NCBI GenBank assembly: GCA_021018995.1
Contig: CM037590.1
Coordinates: 37,946,287 to 38,010,286 of the forward strand
Direction: 5' to 3'
DNA from: Chloranthus sessilifolius
Taxonomy: Eukaryota > Streptophyta > Magnoliopsida > Chloranthales > Chloranthaceae
DNA: 64,000 nucleotides
The notes under the pieces were generated by a model. It did not search any database. It saw only the letters and a program-made list of their open reading frames with translations, and was not told the origin of the DNA. A program made the translations under genes and the position numbers. How positions within the stretch are numbered: position 1 is the first letter of the stretch; every line of letters begins with the position of its first letter. Of the stretch, positions 24,401 to 36,400 are shown piece after piece.

Positions 24401-27400
24401 GGATCATGTAAGCGAACTGTCCAACATTGAGTTTGCAATTTTTGACATCAGTCACACAGCTGATAAGTCTTAGTGAATCTGTATTTTCCATCTATGTATG
24501 TTCTGAATTTTATGGGTTATTATGTGCTGAGACAAAAATGCTAATTTGCATTTTAGAAACCAAGTTCTCTTATGGATATCTAGCAGTTACATCAGTGATT
24601 ATTTTCTGGAAAATTGTGATATATCTATATTGCATTATTGCTTCTGTGAGACTAGTTGAACATTGTTATTGAAGGTCTTTAATGGAAAGCTTACTTGGTT
24701 TTTTGTGTAAGCCGCCATTTTTATTTAGGATACTTTGAGTCATTACCTGAAAACTTTTGAATGCTTAACTTATCAGTTTTGGACACGCTATGGTATTGGT
24801 ATATGATACTTCTATACTTGCATGATATGGTTTTACTATATTCTATGGTGTTACAAATCATAACTGTACTTGTATTACTTTATAATATTTATCTTAATTT
24901 TTTTTTCATATATAAATATAATTGGCATATCTTAAAGAATAATAATTAAGTGTATGAGTATATATCTAAAATATAAAGGGCATGATGTAAGGAATTGCAT
25001 ATCTACAATTTCTTTCAATTGATTTTACCCTAGCCTTCATTTTTTTATAGGCAAACTGGGCTTGAACCTGCGACCTTGAGGTTGTAATATTGTCAACCTT
25101 CCATTTTGTTAGAGGCCCAAGCTCCCCCTACTACCCTTCATTTCCCTAAACGCCTCTCTGTCCCACTTCCTCATATCAAATTTTAGGGGGTGCAGTTTAT
25201 TCATGCCCACTAGGGGGCTACAGCCTAATCATTTGCGGGCCTTTCAAAATTTCTAAAGTTTGTATATGATAGTCAATCAGAATGTGTTTCATTGATGTTG
25301 GATGATCAAAATAGTACAAATCTGATTTTCTCATCGCATATATTATACTATCTATCTTGATGACTGATTTCAACAATCCCAATTATAGAATCAAATTTTT
25401 ATTCTAATTGAATTGATATTTTTTACAACACCTTAAGTCTGTTTTATGGTTGTTTGATTTAATTGATTTAAATAGTGCCCATCAAAAAAAGAAAAAAAGT
25501 AATTGATTCAAAATCAGATTTCAAGATATGTTAGAAATTATTTTTAAAATCGAATCTTTTATGATTTAAGCTCATCAACTCAGTCATTATGAAATCAATT
25601 TTTTTTTTCTTTTTTAATAGGTAAGCTGGGATTGAATTTGGGATTTCTACCAAGAAATGCCCATGCCCCAAAACCAAATTTATTACCAAAAAATCTTGTT
25701 TTCAAAATATTTACCAAAAAATGCCTACATGGGTCATGCACGGGTGAACAAGAGACCATTTAGTCTCTTATTAGACCGATTTGTCTGTAGTAGACCAACG
25801 GGTCTCTTATTCGACCTGTGTAGTCATGTTTTGGTAAATATTTTGAAAACAATAATTTTTTGGTACTAAGGTTGGTTTTGGGGCTTGTTTTAGTAGAAGC
25901 CCTAGATTTTAGTGAGACCAAAACTGCTAATCATAACCGTCTTAATAAAACCAGTTTCCCTATCTTATATGTTGTGTAATCACACTTGTTGACATTGAAG
26001 TTCCTAAGATGCATGCCATGTATGATTGCCCACATTGGTAAATTGTGCATAATTATCATGGTGTGATTGCATGTTAATACAGTGTTGAAGAGAACTCAAA
26101 TTGCTTAGATGACTGCTGAAAGTTTTTCATAGGTTCTCTATCAAAGTCCGCTGTCTATAAGACCTATTCAAAATCTTTCATGTTATCCTATTGAAAAAAT
26201 ATCTATGGATATGGTTTTAGTATGCATCGATTTGATGTTCTGTAATTTGCTAACTTACCAATTATGCAAAAGGTTGAGGGGGTTGCTCTGTCGGTAACGC
26301 CTAGATCATTCATGGCTGTTCGACTAAATTGAAGATTGCATTGTCTTGAGTTTGAATGTAATAGTCCAACATCGGATAGGGAAATGTCCAGAGCCTGGGT
26401 TATAAGGTGTATGCGAACCTTACATGCCACGATGCATTTTGGGTGGGGACTTAAGCCCATGCCATGAACAAAACTGAGGGAGGGGGCTTAAGCCCATAAC
26501 TGGACCATATCGTGGTTTGTGGGTCTGGGTCGCCACAAATTGGTATTAGAGCCGACGATGACATGGGGGGATTGTAATAGTCCCACATCGAATAGGGAAA
26601 TGTACAGAGTTTGGGCTATAAGGTGTATGCGGATCTTACATGTCACGACACTTTTTGGGTGGGGACTTAACCCCATGGCAGGAACAAAACCAGGGAGGGG
26701 ACTTAAGCCTAGAACCGGACAATAACATTGAAGGGGAGTGTTGTGAATACAGACAACATTTCGTAAGTCCTATTGTTTCATTTTATATTTTATGACAGTC
26801 CCACATCGGTTATGAGCCAATTCATTACTATATTGTTTCTCTATGTAAAGGAGCTTAGGTGACGCAGGACGATCGCTTGCTAACCCTAAAGTAGCAAAAT
26901 CCCGTGTGGAAGGGGTTTTAGGGTATTCAAACCTTTCATTAAAATAAAAATAATAAGAAGAATAAGGTAGAAATCTTCGGATTCGCTCCAAAGAGGCTTG
27001 TCGGCTTCACGCTAACGGGTTTTCCGAAGCTTCACGCCACGGCTGTACGTCGGCTTTGCACCAAGTCGCACGAGAAACAATTGCTCACTCCTCAAGGATT
27101 GAAAGATTCACTCCCTCGATTGAAAACTTTTCACAAGCTCTTTGGGGTTTGCACAAAAGCAACTCTCTTTCATTCAATATCAATAATCAACTCCCAATAA
27201 AGTGTTTACAATGCCTTTATATAGGCTAAGAAAACCCTAAAACGAATATTAACTAAAAGACAAATATACCCTTAAAACTAAAGTTCGAATTTAGAAATTT
27301 AAAGCAACTAAAACTGCTCGGCGCGATTTCGATCGATCGAAATCGAAAATCGTTCGATCGAAATTGCAATTATCGCTTCGATAAAAGAACAAAAATCTCA

Positions 27401-30400
27401 AATCCCCGAGGAGTCAAGATCCGATATTGCAATTATCGCTTGATACCCTAAACTAGAACGAATTCCGAGTTCCTTCATCGGAGCCGTTTTTCTAGATCGG
27501 GAAAATTTTCACGCATTCAGACGCTAAAGCGGATTAATCTAATTGTTTTATGAATTTCATTGAATTAATTTTCTGTGTTGTTTGATTTTGAATATTTCCG
27601 CTATTCAATTCATTCTAAAAGTTAATCCCAAATTCGCATATTAGGATTTTTGCGTTTGTCCCACGTCAGTTTTGGTATCAGAGCACAGTTGTCCATCATG
27701 AGTAAAGATCAATTTATCGAAGCCTTGCACGAGTTGAATGGATTCATGATGGCTAGAATGGGATCGTTCGTGGATCGGCGAAGGCTCCTTGATTTATATC
27801 AGACGATTGGTAAGATTAGACAAGCTTGGGAGGCAGTAAAAATTAGATCGCAGAGTCTGAGGTATTTGGATTCAACACCTCGATATTGGCCAGCTTTATA
27901 TGATCACGCGTTTACTCTTGAGATTAGACGTGAGCTAACAGCTACGCGTGAGATAGCGGAGGCATTAAACAAGAGTCTCGTTCAAGAATTCGTTGAAGAT
28001 TTTCTCTTCAAACTACAAGAGGAAATCATATCGGTAAGACATGAAGCTTTGAAATTTAAGCTTTCAAAACCCGTGTTGGGTAACCTAAAGCCCATTTAAG
28101 AAATCAAGCCCGAACCCGTGGTTGTATCTGTATCGGTGGAAGATTCCGAACCTATAGTAAGTCAAAGTACTTCCATGCCTATGGAAGAACCGATGGCGCT
28201 CGTTGTTCATGCAAATCCAGTTATCTTCCTTGATCTTGTGCCCGAACAACGTCCGATTGACAAGTTCATACCAGTTGTTGAGACCGTGGCAGATCTTGAA
28301 ACCGTCGAAGAGCCCACAATCGTTGAAGTCCAAGCATCCATGATCGGCCCTACCGAGCCCGCAATCATCGAAGCACATGCATTTTGTGATCATCCCTACC
28401 GAGTCCGAGACCACTCAAAAGTTCGAGTTCCAGGGGGAACAAACATATTTGATACCGCTTATCGATGTCGACCAAAGTTCGAGGTCGAACTTTTTCAAAG
28501 TCGAGGAGATTGACGGGGAATTCAGATCCACATGTTTGGACCGTGGCCGAGACAATCGAAGGAAATCAGCAAGGAAGAAATGGACCTATAAATGGGCTTT
28601 CAAACGGCCCGCGAATAAGACGAAAATCTGAGACTTTCGATCAAACGATTTTCAATTCGATCGATCGAAATTGAGATCGAAAATTTTGATCGAACGAAAT
28701 CCCGCGTGAGGTCTTGCATCTAAGGTGACCACTAGTCAAACCCGGATGGATGAGCACATCGCTGATCAATAAGCCAGGTATGAGGCTTTAGAGACTCGTT
28801 TTGAAGAGATCAATGAGCTCATCGCTGAGAATTACAATAGAGTCAACAACCGTGACCGTAGGAGAGATGTTCTTCCCCGACATGAGGTCAAAACCAATCT
28901 GGACGATAAGGTAATGAAATCTGTCAAAATGGATGCCCCTACTTTTGATGGGAAAAGACAACCCAAGGTCTTTCTTGAGTGGGTCGCCAGCATGGAAAAT
29001 TACTGAGTGGTATTCCATGTCCGAAGAGCGTAAGGTCATATTTGCCAAAGTCAAGCTTATGGGTCAAGCTAGACTTTATTGGTTGGGAGTAGAGAGTCGT
29101 AGGCAAATCCAGGGTCTTCGTGCTATTTCCACATGGGCTGAAATGAAAGTCCAACTGCGCAAAAAATACGTTCCCATATCATATGATGAACGTATTCTTG
29201 ATCAGTGGCAGTCATTGCATCAAGGAGACTCCCTAGTTACAGAGTACATCGATCGGTTTGAAGACCTGATGACCCAGGCTGATGTCGATGAACCAGCAAA
29301 AGTAACCCTTTCCCGATTCCGAATGGGTCTTCGCCCAGAGTTACAGAGGGAACTCATTCCTTATCCCGTTGTGGATCTCGAGGAATGTTTTGCTAGGGTC
29401 GAAGAATTAGACCGGTATCTCGACACCCCCAGTCATGGCCGATCTAAGTCTTCTAAATTTGAACGTCAATCTAACCCTATCGAAAGGGAAAATAATGCCT
29501 CTAGTCAATCGTCAAAGTCCATAGTTCCTCAAGTTGACAAAGAGGCTTGTCGGCTTCACGCCAACGGGTTTTCCGAAGCTTCACGCCACGGTTGTACGTC
29601 GGCTTCGCACCAAGTCACACGAGAAACGATTGCTCACTCCTCAAGGATTGAAGGATTCACTCCCTCGATTGAAAACTCTTCACAAGTTCTCTGGGGTTTG
29701 CACAAAAGCAACTCTCTTTCATTCAATATCAATAATCAACTCCCAATAAAGTGTTTACAATGCCTTTATATAGGCTAAGAAAACCCTAAAACGAATATTA
29801 ACTAAAAGACAAATATACCCTTAAAACTAAAGTTCGAATTTAGAAGTTTTAAGCAACTAAAACTGCTCGGCGCGATTTCGATCGATCGAAATTGAAAATC
29901 GTTTGATCGAAATTGAATTTTGTTCGATCGAAATTGAAAATCGTTCGATTGAAATTTTCGTTCAATCGAATTGAAAATCGTTCGATCGAAATTCTCAGAT
30001 TTTCGTCTTATTCGCGGGCCGTTTGAAAGCCCATTTATGGGTCCATTTCTTCCTTGCTGATTTCCTTCGATTGTCTCGGCCACAGTCCAAACATGCGAAT
30101 ATGAATTCCCCGTCATTAGGTCTCTTAGTTTTTGCATTTTAATCAAGATGTATTTGTGCGCCTAGGAGGTCTTGTTTATTAGTGGAGTGCCTTAAACTTT
30201 TGTTGTTGTTGTTTTATTTTTGGGCAATTGTCGTTTTAATTTGCTTTTCGTTGTTTACCTTTTGTCTTTTCAGTAGTAGAAATTTGATTAATAAAAGTTT
30301 TAATGGTGAGATTGAGTAGTCCGTAAGAGTAGATACATTTTCTATCATTCAATTGATGTTAACTATGTAATTTGATTTAGTTGTAGAGCAGATGTATAAT

Positions 30401-33400
30401 TGATTGATATCTGCCAAATAGGAGTATAATTAAATCTTATAATTTATTAAAGATGCTATTTCGTTTGCCTTGCAGATTCATGAAATAGTGACTACTGGAA
30501 AATTATCGAAGTTGGAGCACTTTGAGACAGATGAAAAGGTGTCATGCAGGTTCTTAAAGAATTGAATTTTTATCTCTAGAGAATGCGGTGCTAATATTAT
30601 AAGTTTATATATATATATATGCTAAACACACCCTCTTTATTGTGAGGTTAATATCGTCTCCACTCCAAAATTTCCTCATGCGATGCCATTATAGTAAATA
30701 GATGAAGAGCAAAACCACCCTTTTTACTTTTTGGTGGCAAACTTATATTTCTTTTTATAATTACAAGTTTGCCACTGTGAACTTGTAATTACAAGTTTGC
30801 CACTGGAAAAGCAAAAAGGGCGGCATTGCTCTTCATTTATTAAGGCCCCCAGCACGGGGTCATTTTGGTCCAGGGACAATGCTAACCTCATCCCCCCCCC
30901 TCTCTCTATATATGTACATAAATATATTTCACATTTATATTACATGCTTTTTTATTTTGTGAATCTTTTATTGTTACTTGTACCATCTAGATAATTGTTT
31001 CTGTTCATGCCCATTAAAATTGGGCGCTGCTATTGCCACATCAACTCTTTCTAGGTGCATTCAACTAATGAAATCACTAGATACACTTTATCAACATTTT
31101 TTATTTTATTGGACACACTTTAACAACTTCATCGCGCAGTTCAATTTAATTAAAATAGGCTGCACACAACAGAATGAACAGATTCTCTTCATCTTCATCC
31201 AACTTGAAAACTCTAATCCTACTTCTCTCTCCTCTCTCTCCTCGCCCTTAAGTCCTTGAATACATGCGACGTTCTTGACTATAAGGAGCTTGCAATGATT
31301 CCTATCTTGCAACCAGACAAGTTTTGCCTAATGGATTAAAATAAATTTGTTATATTCAATTGACAAGAACACCAAAATCGATCTAGTTCTTGCATACCAG
31401 CATGAATTGTCACAAATAGTGAGCATGCAATAGAAACAAACAATCCACAGAAACTATCTTCAGTCTCTAGCTTATAAACCATGATGAAACCCACATTCTT
31501 CCTCCCTTTGCTAACAATCTTATTCTTCTCCATAGCTGAGGTTGACCTACTGGTCGGCTTTATGCCTATCCAAACAATTTCTCGAGTCCGTGCAATGAAA
31601 AAAAATGGCAGCTCCTTGTATCCATACAAATCATTATGGGGGAGAGATTTGCCATCCAAATCCGCAGCCAATGAAGAACCCAAATGGCTTATGGAGTCCT
31701 TGCAGTTTGGTGATCTATTAGAATATATACAGCACACCAGTTACAATAATGCCCGTATAAATGTAGCAAAGACTAATTAGGAACTATCTACATAAATGAC
31801 TAAACTACTCTCAACTAGACTATATGTCTCCTATGAGCTTTATTAACACTCCCCCTCAAGTTGAAGTATAGATATCAACCATACCCAACTTGGATATTAA
31901 ATCATGTAATCATGCTTTTCACACAACTATTGTAAGCATATCTGCAAGTTGCTCTAGAGTGCTAACATGAGGAGTACAAAACTCCCTTGAAGCTATCTTT
32001 TCCCTTACAAATGGCAATCAAATATGCTTCATACGTCGAAGCATTGATATCAACCATGACCATATGTCTACTGTGAGGTTTATCAACACTCCTCTCAAGT
32101 TGAAGCATGGATATCAACCATACCCAACTTGGATACTAAATCATGTAATCTTGATTTCCTCTTAAATTTTGTAAGTATATCTGAAACTCCCTTGAAGCTA
32201 TCTTCTCCTTATAAAATGGCAATCAACCTTTATATGCTTTATTTGTTCACGATACACCGTATTGTTAGCAAGAATGTGGCTTGAGTCGACACACAATTTC
32301 ATAATCTTCACCTTGATTCAAGATCAGCAAGAATAAATGTCACCCATAACCCCTTTGCAAGCATCATGGGCCATGGCCCTATAATTTGCTTGACTACTTG
32401 ATCAAGCTACAACATGATGTTTTTTTTTTAACTTTTCCATGATACTACATTCTGTCCTAAAAAAGTGCGATAGCTAGTAGTGAACCGTCTATCACTGTGA
32501 GATCCATCCCACTCGGCATCATGTATATCTCAACATCACAATGCTCATGATCATAGTACAAAATGCTCACGACACACAATTTCATAATCTTCACCTTGAT
32601 TCAAGATCAGCAAGAATAAATGTCACCCATAACCCTTCGCAAGCATCATGGGCCATGGCCCTATAATTTGCTTCAGTACTTGATCAAGCTACAACATGAT
32701 GTTTTTTTTTTAACTTTTCCATGATACTAGATTCCGTCCGAAAAAAGTGTGATAGCTAGTAGTGGACCGTCTATCATTGTGAGATCCACCCCACTCGGCA
32801 TCATGTATATCTCAACATCACAATGCTCATGATCATAGTACAAAATGCCCATGCCCTTCCCAGGGATTGACTTCATATAACTGAGCATCCTATAAAGTCC
32901 ATCAAGGTGACCTTTGGAAGGAGAATGGATATATTGGCTAATAACATTTACAACATATGCTATGTCACTGAGTGATCATGAGATATACAGTTTCCCAACA
33001 AGCCGCTGATGAAGGCAAAACATCTTCAAGAGTTTCATTCTCCTTAGCATCCATTTTATGGTTGGGTTCTATGGAGACTCGACTGGCCTAGCTCCCAACA
33101 TACCTGTCTATTTGAGGATATATATAGTATACTTTCTTTGAGATATGAAGATCCCCTTTTTTTTACCTGACCACCTCTATCTGCAAAAATTACTTGAGAG
33201 GCCTCAAGTCTTGTATGTCAAACACTCTGCTTAGGTATACTTTCAAAGTAGAGATCTCCTATTGATGATGACAATATCATCCCTATATACAATAGCTGTT
33301 GTTATATGCCGCTCTCGTTTAATGAATAGTGTGTGATCATAATAGCTTCTTTTATATCCAATCTTCATCACAGTTTCACTGAATTTTTGAAACCAAGCTC

Positions 33401-36400
33401 GTGGTGATTGCTTTAATTCATATATAACCTTTTTAGCATGCAAAGCTGATTTTTCTCCATTCGAAATGAAAAGCCAGGAGGAAGAGATATACACTTATTC
33501 CTGAAGATCACTATGAAGGAAAACATTTTTAACATCTAGCTCATGTAGTGCCACATTCTATGGGAAAATAGAGAAACGAAGGCACAAATTGAGTCAACTT
33601 GGCAATAGGAGCAAAAGTCCCATTATAATCGATCCCTATGGCCGTGTATAGCCCTTAGCAACTAGCTGTTCTTTACACCTATCCACAGATCCATCAAGCT
33701 TGTATTTAATGGTATACACCCATCTACAACCAACCACCTTCTTCCCCTCAGGAAGAATAGTCACCTCCCAGGTTTCGTTGCATTCAAGAGCTTTCAATAT
33801 AGGACACATTTACCAATGGGTGTATAATATCCTGGACTTTCATCATAAAAGTAAGGTTTCCTTGTTGCTATTTTTAATGAAATTGAGATAGCATTGATGA
33901 TTGGCACATGTATTATAGCATGTATGATTAACACTCTATAGTGTCTCAAAATCATAGTAAACACAAAAAAGAGCAGAAGTGCCAGCTATTAAAAAGTTAA
34001 GGGTAAAAATTGTAAAGGGGTAGATTTGGTAATTGTGAAAAATTTAGGGGTACTGTAAATAACATTGGCCCTAGCTTGGCATGTTATAAAGAATCAGGAC
34101 TAGCAAGAATGGGAAATGAGCAGCTAGTAGAAAGATCACGAGAAGAATCAGCAACAACAATGGTAGCGGACGGCACTTATTATCCACATTGAATTAGTAT
34201 AGGCCTCCTCTTAGTACCCTTAAGGTCTCTTAGTAGTGTGATCCTGAACAATACAATGTGAAGGGTAAAAAGTAACTGAACAGTTCAATGATTTATAATA
34301 CTACTAAGTGAAAGGAAATTAGTAGAGATATGAGGATACATGATGGGGACGCCGACATCGTAGACATCGGATATGGACCTTTTCGCGTGTACCAACGGTG
34401 GAAGAAGCGGAACGGAAATCAGAATTAGGCGAAAGATGAAATTCTATAGGATTAGGAGGAGCACAACAAATTCGATTGATCAAAGTCTAATTTCGATCGA
34501 TCGAACTTTACAGGGAAAAAATTTGTTCTAGAGTATATAATTCGATCGATCGAATTATATACTTGATCGATCGAATTTACATTCAATCGATCGAGTTTCA
34601 ACTTCGATCGATTGAATTCCAGTGGCGAAGTATTTATATATTTTTTCGATCGATCGAGTTTCACTTTCGATCGATTGAATTTAAATTTCGATTGATCGAA
34701 TCTCACTTTCAATCTATCGAAATCGCGTAGTTTATATTTTTTTTGTTTTTTTTTAAAATTTCGAAACCGACTTGTAGGGGCATACTTGTCTCTTTTAGTA
34801 TTTGTGTTAGGGTTTTATTTTCGTTTGAGAGGACTCCTATATAAGGTCCTTTAGATAAACAATGTAATTAGTTATTGATTATTGAATGAATGAACTTTTG
34901 CTTTTGGAACTTGAGATGAGTTTCTCCGAAGAGTGAATCTTCTTCCCGAGAAGGGTTTGGTGTGAAGCCAAGGGTGTGAAGCCCGCAAAATTTATTTTCT
35001 ATCTATCTATTTTTTATCTTCTCTGCTTGTATTGATCCCACAACCCTAACTCAACCATCATCCTTTTGAAATTCTAAACCCTAGCTTTTCCCTAAGCCAT
35101 TGAATCGATTCGATTCAACAATCGTAGCCTCCATCAAACTATTAAGCCTAGCCATATCAAAATAACCCGAAAACCAAAGATTCCATCATTGCACTGTGAG
35201 CGCTCTAATATGGAAATCTAGAGTTCTATCTCTAGGTTCGATCCATGCTGCAACCTAACGGATCTAACGCCCGGACTGAACCTTGCTCGAATCATACGCG
35301 ATCCTCCAATGGAATACTACGAAAGCCTAAGGTATTCGCTATATTTTAGAGTTTATTGTTTAATTTAATTCGATTAAATTTCGGCAATCAATTAATCATT
35401 GCATTCACGTAGTTTAGAGTATTGTCCTGCGTCAGTTTTGGTATCAGAGCCTAGGTTTTAGGTTGGGGCATACTGTGTGACATTGAATTCATTGCACTTT
35501 AATTTTAATCGCATATTATTCCTGTTTTGGCCAAAGTGTGCACATCACGTGTTTGTCAAAAGTTCCCCTTCATTGTCAATTCATTTTTCATTCCATTCTA
35601 GAACCCGTCATTAGTGAATTGTATCACCATGGACATGAGTGGGATTGCCGAGGCTCTTAACGGCATGAAGGTTGATCTAAAATCGATCAAAGATCGAATG
35701 ACTGCCATGGAGACAGCCCAAAGGACCCTTGAAATGACCAATGAGAAGTTGTTAGACTGAGTCAATCGATTAGATGAGGGTGATGAGTACCTCGAACCAC
35801 CCCTGAGCGTAATGGTTCACGTTTTGAACGAAATGGCTACCAACATAATCAGAACCGGAATCATAGGTTAGATCATCATGGAGATGACTACGAGACCCGG
35901 AAGGAAGGCTCCTAAAAAATGCTCGAGTTGGGTTCCCAACTTTCGATGGAAGATTAGACCCTCAAGTCTTCCTCGATTGGTTATCCGATATGGACCAACA
36001 CTTTGATTGGTTTGGCATGAGCGATGAAAGGTGCGTTAGACTTGCTAAAATGAAGCTCATAGGCCAAGCCCAACTCTTTTGGGTCAACGTTGAACGCATC
36101 AGAACGAATGCGGGTTGTACTCTCATTACCCGTTGGGAGGACATGAAGGAACAACTTACAGAGAAGTACGTTCCTTCTTTATACTACCATTGTCTCCTCG
36201 ACCAATGGCAAAATCTGGGCCAAGGTAGTATGCCCGTATCAGACTACATTGGCAAATTTGAAGAATTCATGATGAGAGCCAAAGTGTTTGAAGACCCTCA
36301 AGTCACTCTATCCAGATTCCGCACCGGATTGAGACTTGACCTGCAGAAAGAGTTAGTCTCCCACCCTGTTGAGACTCTCGCCAATTGTTACACCGTCGTT

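Larger units (their letters stand above)
26860..30115 (-). mobile_element. Composite chromovirus-related LTR element with pieces in both orientations
   Basis: Outer termini TGACGCAGGAC (26860) and its partner ...CCCCGTCA (30115) are flanked by a perfect 5-bp duplication ttagg (26855-26859, 30116-30120), so the whole block went in as one unit or filled one. The outer LTR parts (26860-27375, 29536-30115) read on the - strand. Between them lie + strand parts: an LTR end to 27668, primer-binding site gttttggtatcagagc (27669), an unknown ORF, an LTR start (28511), and gag sequence (28720-29535). LTRs carry TTCGATCGATCGAA words. It is non-autonomous and broken in several places. Confidence 0.75.

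Noticed and set aside
26357-26727. Cassandra-type TRIM with a 5S promoter
   Set aside because: The LTR start resembles Cassandra (TGTAATAGTCC), but I see no 5S-like internal control region.
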